Below the pieces are notes generated by a model that saw nothing but the letters and a program-made list of their open reading frames with translations, ran no database searches and was not told the origin of the DNA. A DNA stretch of 64,000 nt from contig AP025583.1 of the NCBI GenBank assembly GCA_022846095.1, positions 3,059,279 to 3,123,278 of the forward strand. Reading direction: 5' to 3'. Shown here in pieces: positions 1-12,293 of this stretch. The stretch comes from Oscillospiraceae bacterium (GTDB taxonomy: Bacteria; Bacillota; Clostridia; Oscillospirales; Oscillospiraceae). A program made the translations under genes and the position numbers. Numbering within the stretch: position 1 is the stretch's first letter; each line of letters begins with the position of its first letter.

Positions 1-394
1 CGTGCTTGAAGGGCGCGATGTCGGTGTACTGGCTCTCCGAGTCGAAGCCGTCGTTGACGGCGATATAGCGCACCTTTTTCGCGGGAAAGTAGACCTCGGT
101 GTACTGCCCGGTCTGTATGTAGTCGCGGCCCAGCCGGGAGAGGTCCTTCGTCAGGACGAGATTGACGCGCCTGGCCTCAATGTCGCGCAGCATCCGCTGG
201 AACGCGGGGCGGTCGAAGCTGGTGCCCGGGTAGCCGTCGTCCACGTACTCGCAGCAGATGCGGTAGCCGTGCTCCCCGGCGTACGCCGTGAGCATGTCGC
301 GCTGGTTCGTGATGCTGGAGCTCTCCCCCGCGCCCTCGTCGTCCTTGGACAGGCGCATATAGAGGGCCGCCCGGTAGGCTTCCGGCCCGCTCAC
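1..394 (-). CDS. Serine site-specific recombinase, N-terminal catalytic part (runs off the window)
   Basis: Reverse-strand reading frame opening with GTG at 394 and still open at base 1, so only about 131 residues are visible. They form a resolvase/invertase catalytic domain: [10 protein letters not shown] with the nucleophilic serine near residue 16, then [19 protein letters not shown], and [14 protein letters not shown], all hallmarks of the large serine recombinase (TnpX/Tn4451-like) family. These enzymes cut and rejoin DNA at att sites to integrate, excise or invert elements. The GTG start is chosen because it overlaps the stop of the upstream micro-ORF in a GTGA junction. The substrate element lies outside the window, so it is unknown which element this enzyme moves. 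Confidence 0.88.
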   Translation of the reverse strand, partial: MSGPEAYRAALYMRLSKDDEGAGESSSITNQRDMLTAYAGEHGYRICCEYVDDGYPGTSFDRPAFQRMLRDIEARRVNLVLTKDLSRLGRDYIQTGQYTEVYFPAKKVRYIAVNDGFDSESQYTDIAPFKH

Positions 395-540
395 AGGACC
401 TCGCCCTCCCCCGCCCGAAAGGCCCCCAGTATGGCCTCCCTCCAGACGTCGCTTTTGCTTTTCTCTCCGGCCGGGCGGCACGCCACCCGGTACAACTCCC
501 GCGGGGCGGCGGGCGCCCTCGCCTCCTGCTGTTCTGACAA
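391..540 (-). CDS. Micro-ORF translationally coupled to the serine recombinase
   Basis: A 49-residue reading frame not resembling anything I can name, starting [10 protein letters not shown] and ending AGEGEVL. The TTG start at 540 is chosen for a near-perfect AGGAGG ribosome-binding site seven bases upstream; an in-frame ATG at 561 is an alternative without a good site. Its TGA stop shares four bases with the GTG start of the recombinase, so the two are almost certainly co-translated. The middle contains [23 protein letters not shown], rich in charged residues and probably helical. A small protein in this position could be a directionality or recombination accessory factor; that is inference from position only. 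Confidence 0.55.
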   Translation of the reverse strand: MSEQQEARAPAAPRELYRVACRPAGEKSKSDVWREAILGAFRAGEGEVL

Positions 541-682
541 ACCACTCACCTCCTGCCCCATGTATATGCGCCCACGGCCTGTCCCCCGGCCTTTTGGCGA
601 AAAAGCCCGGCAAATTCAGGCGGCGGTCATTGCAGGGCGCAAACTGGGCATACTGAGCAAAACTGCCGACAAGGAGCGTTTT

Positions 683-2734
<2,052 letters not shown>

Positions 2735-4570
2735 TACTGCGCCAGCAGCGGGTTGTCGGTGATGACGCCGTCCGGGTGGCAGCGCAGCACCCTTTGGATC
2801 GCCCGGTCCGAGTTGGCGGTCCAGGCGTAGATTTGCCTGCCCTGCCCGTGGACCCGGAACACCAGCTCCCTGCTGAGGGAGGAGGTCTCCACGCTGTAGG
2901 CGTCCAGATAGTCCAAATCCAGGTCCCGGCCCAGCAGCAGCGCGGTGATATAGACCGTGGGCATGCCGGGGTCCAGCTCCTTGACGCGCCGGAGCACGTC
3001 CAGGCTCATGGAGGCCACCACGCACCGTCCCCGCATTCCGCACGCCTCAATCTGCGCCAGCGTCTCCCGCTCGATGCCCCGCCCGTCCCCGGCCACCTTC
3101 AGCTCGATCATCAGCCCGATGCGCCCCTTTGCCGCCAGGAGCATCTGCTCCAGCGTGGGCACCGGCTCCCCCGCGTAGGCGTGGGAGAAGCCGCTGCCCG
3201 CGTCCAGGCCCCGGACCTGGGCGTACTCCGCCTCGTCCACCGGCAGATCCACGCCGGTGGAGCGCTTGAAGTTGGGGTCGTGCATCACGATCAGGGTGCC
3301 GTCCCTGAGCTGCTGTACGTCGATCTCCGCCATGTCCGCGCCGTCCCGGACGGCCTGCTCCAGGGCCGCCAGGGTGTTTTCCGGGGCGAGGGCCGCCCCC
3401 GCCCGGTGGGCCACCACCTGGGTGGACGGGCCGGCGGCCTGCAGCACGCGGCCCCCCGCCTCCGTCTCACCGAACACCAGCAGGACCGCCAGCGTGCCCA
3501 GCACCGCCGCGCCCCGCATCAGAAACGCCCCGGCCGTCCGGGGCCCGGGCCGCGCCGTGGGCCGGGCATCGCCCCGGCTGCGGTGGTACAGCAGCACGGC
3601 GGCGGCACACAGAAAGACGGACAGCAGCGCGCCGGAGGCGGTCCGCCACACCCCCTCCCAGGCCAGGAAGGACATCCTGAACTGCCCCGCGCCCACCGCC
3701 GGGCCGTAGCGCAGGCGCGCCGCGCCCGCCAGCAGGCACACGCCCAGCGCCCCGGCCGCCAGCAGCACGGCGCAGAAGCCCAGCCCATAGGCCAGCAGCG
3801 CACCCAGCGTGCGGGCCTTCCGCCCCCGCAGCAGGCGCAGGCTCTCCCGCCAGGAGCCGGAGAAGGAGGCCCCCTCCAGGATCAGCGCGGGAAACCCGAA
3901 GAGGTAAAAAAACAGCAGCGCGTGGAACAGGAGGACCGCCGCGGCAAGCAGGGCCAGCAGCCGCGGGCTGCCCCCCACGGCCTCCAGGATAAAATCGGGC
4001 AGGCGCACCGTGCGCAGGTAGCCGCTGACCAGCGCGAAGCCGGAGAGCGCCGCCACCGGCAGGAGGAGCAGCACCGGCAGGCGGCGGGGGTGCAGCAGCC
4101 CGGCGGTCTTGACAAGCGCCCGGCCCCAGAGCCGCAGCACGCCCACCCGCTCCCGCCGCCAGCCCGCCTCGCCGCACAGGGTGAGCGCCGCGATCTCCAG
4201 GCAGACGAACAGCCCCGCCAGCAGCAGCGCCGCCGCCAGCGCCAGAAGGGCCCCGGGGCTGCGCAGCAGAAGCCCCGCGTTCTCCTGCCCCAGCCAGCGC
4301 TGCCCGGCCAGCGCCGGCAGGCGGTGCAGCAGCTCCCCCAAAAAGGGGAACACGAAGGCGTACCCGGCCCCCCTGTAGATCACCTCAAAGCACAGCAGCG
4401 CGCTCCAGTTGCGCAGCACCATGCCCAGCACCGTTTGAAATCCATCGCGCGTATCCGTCTCGCCCATCCCCCTCGCCGGTAAGGCCGTTGTTCTTCGGTT
4501 CCACCGGATGATTTGTCCCCGGCTTTCAGGATACACGCTTTTGGCCCATATCATTCCGAAGGAGGTTCCT

Positions 4571-5107
4571 ATGAGAGACGTAACCCTGTTTATCGCCATG
4601 AGCCTGGACGGATACGCCGCGGACGCGGAGGGCGGCGTGGACTGGCTCCGGGGGCAGGAGCCCGGGCGGGACGACATGTCCAGCTACCACGGCTTCATCA
4701 AGGGCGTGGACACGGTGGTCATGGGCTGGAACACCTACCACCAGATCGCCGCCCAGCTCTCCCCCGGCACCTGGTTCTACAAGGGCCTGACCAGCTACGT
4801 GCTCACCCGCCGCAGGCTCCCGTCCACGCCGGAGATCCGTTTTACAAGCGAGGACGCCTGCGCGCTGATCCGCCGCCTGAGGGCCGGGACGGGCAGGGAG
4901 ATCTGGATCTGCGGCGGGCCGGCGGTGATCCGCCCCCTCGTCCGGGCGGATCTCATCGACCGCTTCCACATCTCGGTGATCCCCACCCTCCTGGGCGGCG
5001 GCCTGCGCCTCTTCGGGGACCTGGGGGGCGAGCACAGGCTGCGCCTCATTGAAACCCGGAGCTACAATGGGATCACGGACCTCGTCTACAGGCGGCGCGA
5101 TTCCTAA
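4571..5107 (+). CDS. Dihydrofolate-reductase-fold protein (RibD C-terminal family)
   Basis: A cytosolic protein of 178 residues beginning MRDVTLFIAMSLDGYAA, the standard opening of the RibD_C/YyaP family of NADPH-dependent reductases with a DHFR fold. Other matching features are WNTYHQI, a central YVLTRR strand, EIWICGGPAVIRPL (nucleotide-binding glycine pair) and PTLLGGGLRLF. The exact substrate cannot be told: members include antibiotic-modifying or pyrimidine reductases and orphan YyaP/YwjB-like proteins. The start follows GAAGGAGG by about five bases. The gene stands alone, divergent from the glycerophosphodiesterase, with only about 100 bp between the two start regions. Confidence 0.88.
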   Translation: MRDVTLFIAMSLDGYAADAEGGVDWLRGQEPGRDDMSSYHGFIKGVDTVVMGWNTYHQIAAQLSPGTWFYKGLTSYVLTRRRLPSTPEIRFTSEDACALIRRLRAGTGREIWICGGPAVIRPLVRADLIDRFHISVIPTLLGGGLRLFGDLGGEHRLRLIETRSYNGITDLVYRRRDS

Positions 5108-5139
5108 ACTGCTGAACGCCCCGTGCGCCTTTTCGCGCC

Positions 5140-5209
5140 CCGTCAAATGTCCCGCCCAGACCGTCGAATGTCCTTTCCAACGGCGGGCGTCCCGGCCCGA
5201 TGATAAAAT
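5140..5209 (+). promoter_or_regulatory. Candidate LytTR-activated promoter of the 2333-aa SLH gene
   Basis: Two near-identical 13-bp direct repeats, CCGTCAAATGTCC (5140-5152) and CCGTCGAATGTCC (5161-5173), lie exactly 21 bp apart, two helical turns. A -10-like TAAAAT follows at 5204-5209 and there is no recognisable -35. Paired direct repeats upstream of a weak -35 are the known design of LytTR response-regulator targets such as AgrA and ComE sites. A related arrangement precedes the second SLH gene. Binding by either of the two LytTR proteins nearby is inference. Confidence 0.6.
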
Positions 5210-5254
5210 AAGTGCGATTATCCTGGGCAAGCGACGTTATGAGGAGGAACTGAT

Positions 5255-8200
5255 ATGTGGACATATGGTGTCAGAAGGATGGGAAGGCGCGCGCTTTCCG
5301 CGCTGATAGCGGCGGTCATGCTGCTCTCGGTCACCACGGGCGGGGCGCTGGCCGCCTTTGAGGACGTGCCCGCCGCCCACTGGGCGGCCGCCGCCGTTGA
5401 GCGCTGGCAGAGCTGCGGCGTGATGCAGGGCGACGGGCACGGCTTCCGTCCGGGGGACAACGTGACCCGTGGGGAGGCCGCGGTGGTGCTGGACCGGCTG
5501 GCCGGGCCGGAGCTCCAGGCGGAAAACGACTACGCCGACCTGCCCGCCGGCGCCTACTACACCGCGCCCATGCTGCGTCTGAGCGCGGCCGGGCTGATGC
5601 AGGGCGACGGGGCCGGGATGCGCCCCGGCGGCGTCGTGACCCGGCAGGAGCTGGCCGTGCTGCTCGCGCGGCTCTTCGCGCTGGAGGGCGCGGGCCAGCC
5701 CGAATACGCGGACGGCGGCTCCATCGCCCCCTGGGCGCGGGACGCGGTGGCGGCGGTGAGCGCGCGCGGCTGGTTCCTGGGCAACCAGGGGAACTTCCGC
5801 CCCAACGACCCCCTCACCCGCGCCGAGCTGGCCCAGGTGCTGGACCGCTGCGTCGGCCTGTTCCTCACCCGGGACGCCCGGCCGGAGGCAGCCCCGGAGG
5901 GGATCTGCGTGGTGAAAGGCGGTACGCTGACCCTGTCCGGCGCGCAGCTGGAGGACGCCCTGCTCATCGGCGGGGGCGGCAGCGCCGTCCTGTCCGGCGG
6001 GCGCGCGGCGTGCGTGGTGCTGCTGGGCGGGGCCAGGCTGACCCTGGAGGGGGACGCGTGCGTGGATCGGATCGTCGTGGGGGCGGGGGCCTCCCTGTCC
6101 AACGTAGCCGCGTCTCGGAACGCCGCCGTCGCCGCCACCGAGCTGCGGCCCGGCGCGCTGGAGGGGCAGATCCGGCGGCCCTCCGGCGACCGGGACAGCG
6201 GCGGCGGCCACGAGGAGACCCCCGGCCCGGTGTGGATCTCCCTCAACTACAGCGGCGCCGTGCTCGACGGCGGCGTGCAGGGGAAGCACTACGACCAGGT
6301 GCTCGTCGGCCCCGGCGTGGGCGACGGCGAGGTGACCCTCGTCAACCTGACCGTGGGCCAGCTGTTGGTGACGGGCGGCGGCGCCCACTCCGTGGTGCTG
6401 CAAAACACGTCCGTCCAGGCCGTCACCGTGGACAAGGAGGGCGGGGAACCCCCAGCCCTCAAGCTGGACGGGGCCTCCAGCGTGGAGGCCCTGGCCTTCC
6501 GGTCGGACGGCTCGGTGCTGGGCACGGACGGCGCGCCCGCGGTGGACTTCGTGGCCGTAGCGGAGGGCCGCGCGGCGCGGCTGGAGCACGTGGCCGTCTC
6601 CCAGGCGGTGACGGCGGGCAGCCTCACCGTGAAGGACGCGGCGGTGGAGACCCTCTCGGTAACCGGGGGGACCGCCCCCGCCGGCGTGGCGCTCACCGGG
6701 GAGGCCCAGGTGGGCCTGCTGGTGGTGGAGGAGGCGGTGACCGCCCAGCCCAGCCTGGCCTGTGACTCTGACATGCCCCCCGCCACCCTGGTGGTCAAGA
6801 GCGCCGCGGGCGCGGCGGTAACCGGCGCTCAGAAGCCCACAGAGACCTTTGCCGCCACCGAGGCGGCCAGGGACAACATCACCGGCGTGGAAGAAATCGC
6901 CGTGGGCACCGCCGTGGCGGTGGGTCTTGCGGCCCAGCCGCAAGACCTGTCCGTGCCCGGGGGCACGCAGTTTGCCGCGCTGGCGCTGCCTGAAGCCCTG
7001 GAGGTGCTGCTCCTGGACGGCGGCAGCGCCGTGCTGCCCGTGGCCTGGGCCCCGGGGGACTACAACCCCAATCCGGACGTGCTGAGCACCTTCACCCTTA
7101 CCGGCGCGCTGGATCTCTCGCAGCACCCGGACATGGCGGTGGCCGCAAGCTGCAAAATCACCCTGCGGGTCACGGTGGATATGCCCGTGCGCGCCGTGAC
7201 CGTCTCCGCGCCGGACCTGCCCCGGCAGTTCAGCGTGGGCAAGGCGGTCAGCGTGCGCTACGTCCTGTCCGCGCCCGGCCTCACCGCCGGGGATATTACC
7301 GTCCAGGCGGCCTCCCCCGCCAACGTGACCGTGGCCAACGTGCGCGCGGTCCAGAGCGGGGCGGACACCGTGGCCGTCACCGCCGACGTGACCGGCGCCG
7401 CCCCGGCGCAGGCCGCGCGGCTGGAGCTGATCCGGGCGGCCAGCGCCAGCGCCTACTACACCCTGCCCGCCCCCACCCTGGGCGGCACCTTCTCCGTGGC
7501 TGCCACCCAGGATCTCTTCGCCTTCTCCGGCACACCCGTCCTCTCGCTCCAGGACGGGAAGCCCTGCGTCCAAATTGCGCTGGAGCGGCCCGTGCCGCAG
7601 GGGGCGCAGTTCACCCTCAGGGGGGAGCTGTATTACGAGTACCAGACGCAGCTGCGCTTTACCTTCTCCGCGGATTCCGGCAGCGGCCTGCCCTGGTACA
7701 GCCTGAGCCCTGAGCGCACCACGCTGACCCTCTGCCTCGGGGATCAGCTCTCCGCGCTGGACGGCGCGGGCAAATACCTGCTGGAGGTGACCGCCAAGCC
7801 CGCCGGGGCGACGCTGGAGGGCGGCCTCTACGCTGAGAGCAGGACCGTGACGGACGCCATCCGGTCGGAGCAGCCCACCCTGGATAACCTCTTCGAGTAC
7901 ATCTGCCTGGGCGACTCCACAAAGCTGTCCCAGGACAATCTGGAGGGCACACGCTTCCGCACCGTCCAGGGCGCCCAGACGGATTTCTACTTCACCACCG
8001 GCAAGTGGAGCGGAGACATCGCCTACCTCCAGTACAGCGCGGACGGGCAGGCCTGGGCGGACTGCTTTTCCGCCGAGACCCAGAAGCAGCTGCTCGCGGG
8101 CGGCTCCGCCGTCCTCTTCCGGTACGACAAGCCCCTGGCCCAGGGCAGCGAGCTGCGGTTCCGCGTCAACGACCCCAAGGCCGCGCCCTACACAATTTCC

Positions 8201-11200
8201 GGGGGCGTGCTCACCGTCACCGCACTGCCCACCCACAGGGTCACCTGGAGCTACACGGGCGCGCTGACGCTGAACGACCAGGGCGCGGCCGTGACAGCGG
8301 AGAACGTTATGGATGAAACCTCCTTCCGCTTCAAAACGGCGGACGTGCTCAACGGCGCCCTCAAGCAGGAGGCCGTGGCCCGGGATTTTTACCAGATCTC
8401 CTACACCCAGGACGGCGAAAAGGTGGTCCGCACCCTGGTGGGCACCGCCCAGACCAGCGGCCAGCTCGGCACCTACGAAAACTACTTCGCCCCCGGCGCG
8501 CAGGTGGCCTTCTCCCGCATCGACGGGGTCAACACCTACACGGTCACCCACATCGTCATGCTCCAGGAGGCGGGCGCCACCGCGCTGCGCACCATCACAG
8601 GCAACTCCAGCAGCACCGCCCTGCACAGCGTGTTCAAGTTCGCGGATACCGCCGACAGCTTCAAGCCCGACTCCGTCACCATGTCCGGCAAGCTGGACGG
8701 GGCGCAGAAAAACATGACCGTGGCGGTCTCCGGCCTGCCCACGGGCTACACCTACTACACCAGCCCCAGCGGAGAGGAGGCGCTGGCCGTCTCGGGCGGC
8801 GAGGCCGTGCTCACCGTCCCGCTGAACGGCAGCGGCGACACGGGCGCGCGGACCGTCTACGCCCTGCCGGACACCCCCGCCTCCAGCAACCTATTTACCT
8901 ACACCGCCAGGGTGGAGGCCTTCTCCGTCACCTGCGCGCGGAAGGCCCCGGACGGCGCGGCGAACAGCTGCAAAATCAGCTCCGTGGACGGCAGCTACGC
9001 CTACAATACCAGCCTGGGGCTGATTCTGAACCAGGAGCTGCCCGAGGGCAGCAAAATTGAGCTGACCGACAGGGACGGCCAGCCCTACACCCTCCCGGAC
9101 GGCGCGTCCACCCTCCCCTGCTCGGGCAGCCGCATCAACGCCAGCGGCCTGCTGGCGGCGGAGGGGATCAGCGGCGAAAACTACCTCCAGCTGGTCGTCA
9201 CCCCCGCCGCGGGCACGGCCACCCGGGACGGCAGCGCCTTCACCCTCTACGCCGAGCAGTCCCCCTCCTACCTGCGGTACAACGGCCACGCCCTGGTGCC
9301 CACCGTCGATCAGGAGAAGGACCCCATCCGCAACGGCGACGGCACAACCACCATCCCCATGGCCGTCCCCCAGGGCATTTACGAGAATCAGACCGCGGCC
9401 AGCGTGTACATCCCGGAAATGGGCTACTGGAAGGACGTCCCTCTGGAGGACAGCACCCTTACGGTGAAAGACGGCAGCACCCTCCCGCTGGCCGCCTCCG
9501 GCCAGCTCATCGGGGACAGCGGCAGGGCCTTTGTGTCCCAGAGCGACGGCATAGCCTACAAGGTCAGCCCCTATGCCGCGCCCAGCCTGAATCTCAGCCA
9601 TTACTTTTACAGCAGTATTTCGATTCAGGACGTATCCGCCAGTCCATACGAACACAGCTACAAGACGGTCAGCGACGGCTATTTCCTGGTCAGCGCCTGG
9701 AACGGGATGGACCTGTCCGGCCTGAAGGTTAAGCTGCCGGGCGCCGACTACTACGTGCCGCTGGAGAGCACGGATCCCAATATGCCCAAAACGCCCTTCA
9801 AGCTGGACGCCACGGAAAAGAACAAGATCAATTTTGTGGGGCTGGTCTCCCCCGACGGGGAGGCGGTCTATGAGTTCGGCCTCTCCGCCGTCTACAGCAC
9901 CTCCGGCGACACCATCTACATCAAGGGCGGCGGGAGCAGCAAAATCATCTTAACGCCCACCCCCAGGGTGGAGATCGACGGCATCGGCTACCGCAGCGAC
10001 GACGGCGGCTGTTTCCTGCTCAACATGCCCAAGGCCAACGGCAAGTACATCAGCTTTATGACCGCCCTGGACGCAGAGGGCAACGCTTACAGCCTGGACA
10101 CCAGCAAATTTAATATGAGCGGCACGTGGGAGGCCGTGCTCAAGGGCGACGGCGGCACAGGCGCCGCCATCGACACCGAGCAGGCCGCGCCCGGCGCCAT
10201 CAACCTGATTTACAGGATGAAGTACACCGCCGTTACACCGGTTGACGGCGACCGCGCCGTCACCATCAGCGGCAACCCCCTCACCGTCTCCACCCAGCCC
10301 GGCGGCGCCCGGGTGGCCGCGCCGGAAATCGCCCTGTTCGGGCACGGGATGATACCCAATTTCAGCAACTCGAATCTCTGCATCACCTCCTCCGCCCTCA
10401 CCGCCGACTCCACCGTGGACGTCTACGCCAGGGCGGATTCCCAGAAAGAGTGGGCGCTCCACCAGAGCAATCTAAAGCCCGCCTACTCCCAGTCCGGGAA
10501 CTACTACGTGGAGTGTTCCCAGGAGAACGGCTTCAATGCCGGCCAGCAGATCTATCTGGTGGCCAGGAGCCAGGATGAGGCGTATGACAAAAACTCCGGC
10601 TGGTACACCTTCGCGGGCAGCGCCTCCGAGACGCCCACACCCACGCAAACGCAGATCCTCAGCATTTTGCCCGCGAAATCCTACGCGGACTACACGTTCG
10701 ACGTCCAGTCCGGCCGCAGCAGCGAGGGCGAAAGCGGCCTGTTCTTCACACCCGGGGACGCCTTCTACCGCACCATCACCTGCTACATGGGCAACCAGGA
10801 GCTCTCCACCCTCTCGGGCGGCAAGTTCTTCATCTCCCTGGCCGATCTGAATCCCGGCAGCACGGAGGGCACGCTGAACTTCCGCTTCTCCTCCCTGCCC
10901 TACCTCAGCGGCTCGGACCGCGGGGGCGTGTGCATTAACGATACGAACGGCGAGAACAACACCGCCGTTGTGTGCTACACCGTCACCGCGGGCGAGCCCG
11001 CCATTGCATCCATAACCGCGCTGGATTCCGGGGACGGCCGCGCGCCCGGCGAGGCCTACGACATCGCCATGCGGGACACAGAGGTGGACTATACCCTCTA
11101 TGACGACAACGGGAAGGTCATCGAGCGCTCCTCCCTGGGCCACCTGTACGTTACGCCTTCGCGGTGCGCCACGGATACGGCCTATATCCAGAGCGGGCAG

Positions 11201-12256
11201 TGCACGGTGGACAACAATACCCGCACCATAACGCTCAGCGGGCGGACGAAGCTCAACCTCTCCCCCGTAGAGGAAAAGGACACAGCCGTGGAGAACAAAT
11301 TCAGCCGCACCGTGACCGGGATCACCATCGACGAGAACGACCCGCAGAAGGTGGTATCCGTCACGGTGACGCCCAAGTGGACGGACGAGACCGTCACCGC
11401 CTGCTGGGGACTGCGCGGCGGGAAGGACTACCAAACGCTGACCAGCGGAACCGCCATCCAGGTGCCCTACGATTTGAACAGCTCCGGGAGCGAATATTAC
11501 GCCACCTACCTGCTGCGCCAGCCTGAATATGTCGAGGGCGTGGGCTGGACCATCTACCGGACGGTGTGCGATCCCCTGCAATTCTCCCCGGACACGCCCG
11601 TCCAGGATTCCATCAAGGACATCCGGCTCCAGTGTTCGGAGGACGGCGCGCTGGAATACGTACTGACGCTGGCCGCGCTGGGGGAGCGGCGCATGACCAC
11701 CGGCGTGCTGTTCAACGGTGTGGTCTACGGTGTGGAACGGGATTCCAGCGGCACCGGCACCGTCACCATCCCCTACGGCGGTTACGCCGCGCTGAAAGAT
11801 GAGCTGTACTCCCTGCCCTGCTTCAACCAGATGTTTGTACACCCGGTTACCCGTTTTGACACGGAGAACCTGGACTGGTTCGCCCCCGTCTCCCAGACGG
11901 CGGCCACGCTGGAGGGTCAAACCCTGACGGTGGAGCTGACTTCCGACGGGCCGTACCAAACAGGCGAAAACGCGGCCTACGTGCAGTTTGGGGATTCATA
12001 CTACGCGGCCGGCGTGACCGATTCCGGGAACGGCGTCTACACCCTCAGCGCCACCGTTGCGGTGGATCCGGAGGGCACGCCGGGCAGCGTATACGTCTAC
12101 CGCGCGCCCTATGCCGGAGACGGCACAATCTGTGTGGACGCCGAGCCTATCATGGTGACCTTGACCAAAAAAAAGAGGGATAAGCCGCACGAAAAAGTGG
12201 GCGCCCGGCGGGCGCCCACTTTTTATGGGTTGGAGAATCCCCACTTCCTGTGGTAA
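5255..12256 (+). CDS. Giant SLH-domain surface protein (2333 aa)
   Basis: A secreted, wall-attached protein. The signal peptide (residues 1-33, RR then a hydrophobic core and GGALA/A) is followed by three SLH repeats (about 34-205; FEDVPAAHWAAAAVERW, VTRGEAAVVLDRL, LTRAELAQVLDRC), which bind pyruvylated wall polymers. The rest is a very long, beta-rich, Ser/Thr/Gly-rich stalk with an Ig-like segment near 560-620 (ALPEALEVLLLDGG) and no catalytic motif I can name. Placing the SLH triplet at the N terminus differs from the other two SLH proteins here. The start follows GAGGAGG by seven bases. The last 25 codons read through the gene's own transcription terminator; one more A in an A8 tract at 12167-12174 would give a stop just before it. 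Role is probably adhesion or surface shielding. Confidence 0.88.
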   Translation: MWTYGVRRMGRRALSALIAAVMLLSVTTGGALAAFEDVPAAHWAAAAVERWQSCGVMQGDGHGFRPGDNVTRGEAAVVLDRLAGPELQAENDYADLPAGAYYTAPMLRLSAAGLMQGDGAGMRPGGVVTRQELAVLLARLFALEGAGQPEYADGGSIAPWARDAVAAVSARGWFLGNQGNFRPNDPLTRAELAQVLDRCVGLFLTRDARPEAAPEGICVVKGGTLTLSGAQLEDALLIGGGGSAVLSGGRAACVVLLGGARLTLEGDACVDRIVVGAGASLSNVAASRNAAVAATELRPGALEGQIRRPSGDRDSGGGHEETPGPVWISLNYSGAVLDGGVQGKHYDQVLVGPGVGDGEVTLVNLTVGQLLVTGGGAHSVVLQNTSVQAVTVDKEGGEPPALKLDGASSVEALAFRSDGSVLGTDGAPAVDFVAVAEGRAARLEHVAVSQAVTAGSLTVKDAAVETLSVTGGTAPAGVALTGEAQVGLLVVEEAVTAQPSLACDSDMPPATLVVKSAAGAAVTGAQKPTETFAATEAARDNITGVEEIAVGTAVAVGLAAQPQDLSVPGGTQFAALALPEALEVLLLDGGSAVLPVAWAPGDYNPNPDVLSTFTLTGALDLSQHPDMAVAASCKITLRVTVDMPVRAVTVSAPDLPRQFSVGKAVSVRYVLSAPGLTAGDITVQAASPANVTVANVRAVQSGADTVAVTADVTGAAPAQAARLELIRAASASAYYTLPAPTLGGTFSVAATQDLFAFSGTPVLSLQDGKPCVQIALERPVPQGAQFTLRGELYYEYQTQLRFTFSADSGSGLPWYSLSPERTTLTLCLGDQLSALDGAGKYLLEVTAKPAGATLEGGLYAESRTVTDAIRSEQPTLDNLFEYICLGDSTKLSQDNLEGTRFRTVQGAQTDFYFTTGKWSGDIAYLQYSADGQAWADCFSAETQKQLLAGGSAVLFRYDKPLAQGSELRFRVNDPKAAPYTISGGVLTVTALPTHRVTWSYTGALTLNDQGAAVTAENVMDETSFRFKTADVLNGALKQEAVARDFYQISYTQDGEKVVRTLVGTAQTSGQLGTYENYFAPGAQVAFSRIDGVNTYTVTHIVMLQEAGATALRTITGNSSSTALHSVFKFADTADSFKPDSVTMSGKLDGAQKNMTVAVSGLPTGYTYYTSPSGEEALAVSGGEAVLTVPLNGSGDTGARTVYALPDTPASSNLFTYTARVEAFSVTCARKAPDGAANSCKISSVDGSYAYNTSLGLILNQELPEGSKIELTDRDGQPYTLPDGASTLPCSGSRINASGLLAAEGISGENYLQLVVTPAAGTATRDGSAFTLYAEQSPSYLRYNGHALVPTVDQEKDPIRNGDGTTTIPMAVPQGIYENQTAASVYIPEMGYWKDVPLEDSTLTVKDGSTLPLAASGQLIGDSGRAFVSQSDGIAYKVSPYAAPSLNLSHYFYSSISIQDVSASPYEHSYKTVSDGYFLVSAWNGMDLSGLKVKLPGADYYVPLESTDPNMPKTPFKLDATEKNKINFVGLVSPDGEAVYEFGLSAVYSTSGDTIYIKGGGSSKIILTPTPRVEIDGIGYRSDDGGCFLLNMPKANGKYISFMTALDAEGNAYSLDTSKFNMSGTWEAVLKGDGGTGAAIDTEQAAPGAINLIYRMKYTAVTPVDGDRAVTISGNPLTVSTQPGGARVAAPEIALFGHGMIPNFSNSNLCITSSALTADSTVDVYARADSQKEWALHQSNLKPAYSQSGNYYVECSQENGFNAGQQIYLVARSQDEAYDKNSGWYTFAGSASETPTPTQTQILSILPAKSYADYTFDVQSGRSSEGESGLFFTPGDAFYRTITCYMGNQELSTLSGGKFFISLADLNPGSTEGTLNFRFSSLPYLSGSDRGGVCINDTNGENNTAVVCYTVTAGEPAIASITALDSGDGRAPGEAYDIAMRDTEVDYTLYDDNGKVIERSSLGHLYVTPSRCATDTAYIQSGQCTVDNNTRTITLSGRTKLNLSPVEEKDTAVENKFSRTVTGITIDENDPQKVVSVTVTPKWTDETVTACWGLRGGKDYQTLTSGTAIQVPYDLNSSGSEYYATYLLRQPEYVEGVGWTIYRTVCDPLQFSPDTPVQDSIKDIRLQCSEDGALEYVLTLAALGERRMTTGVLFNGVVYGVERDSSGTGTVTIPYGGYAALKDELYSLPCFNQMFVHPVTRFDTENLDWFAPVSQTAATLEGQTLTVELTSDGPYQTGENAAYVQFGDSYYAAGVTDSGNGVYTLSATVAVDPEGTPGSVYVYRAPYAGDGTICVDAEPIMVTLTKKKRDKPHEKVGARRAPTFYGLENPHFLW
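12192..12224 (+). terminator. Intrinsic terminator lying inside the annotated 3' end of the giant SLH gene
   Basis: A perfect 10-bp stem (AGTGGGCGCC / GGCGCCCACT) with a five-base loop is followed by a run of five T. It ends transcription of the SLH gene, yet the open frame continues to 12256 across it. Confidence 0.85.
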
Positions 12257-12259
12257 AAT
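12230..12259 (+). promoter_or_regulatory. Probable promoter of the first LytTR gene
   Basis: TTGGAG at 12230-12235 and TAAAAT at 12254-12259 are separated by 18 bp and precede the LytTR start by about 35 bp. The promoter begins directly after the upstream terminator, so this regulator is transcribed separately. Confidence 0.5.
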
Positions 12260-12293
12260 AGACGGGATAAAAAACGGCGGGGGGGCGGGGCGC

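Noticed and set aside
5237..8626. A 1129-residue frame antisense to the giant SLH gene
   Set aside because: Consists of Gly/His/Val/Leu shadow sequence, whereas the SLH frame has a signal peptide and SLH repeats.
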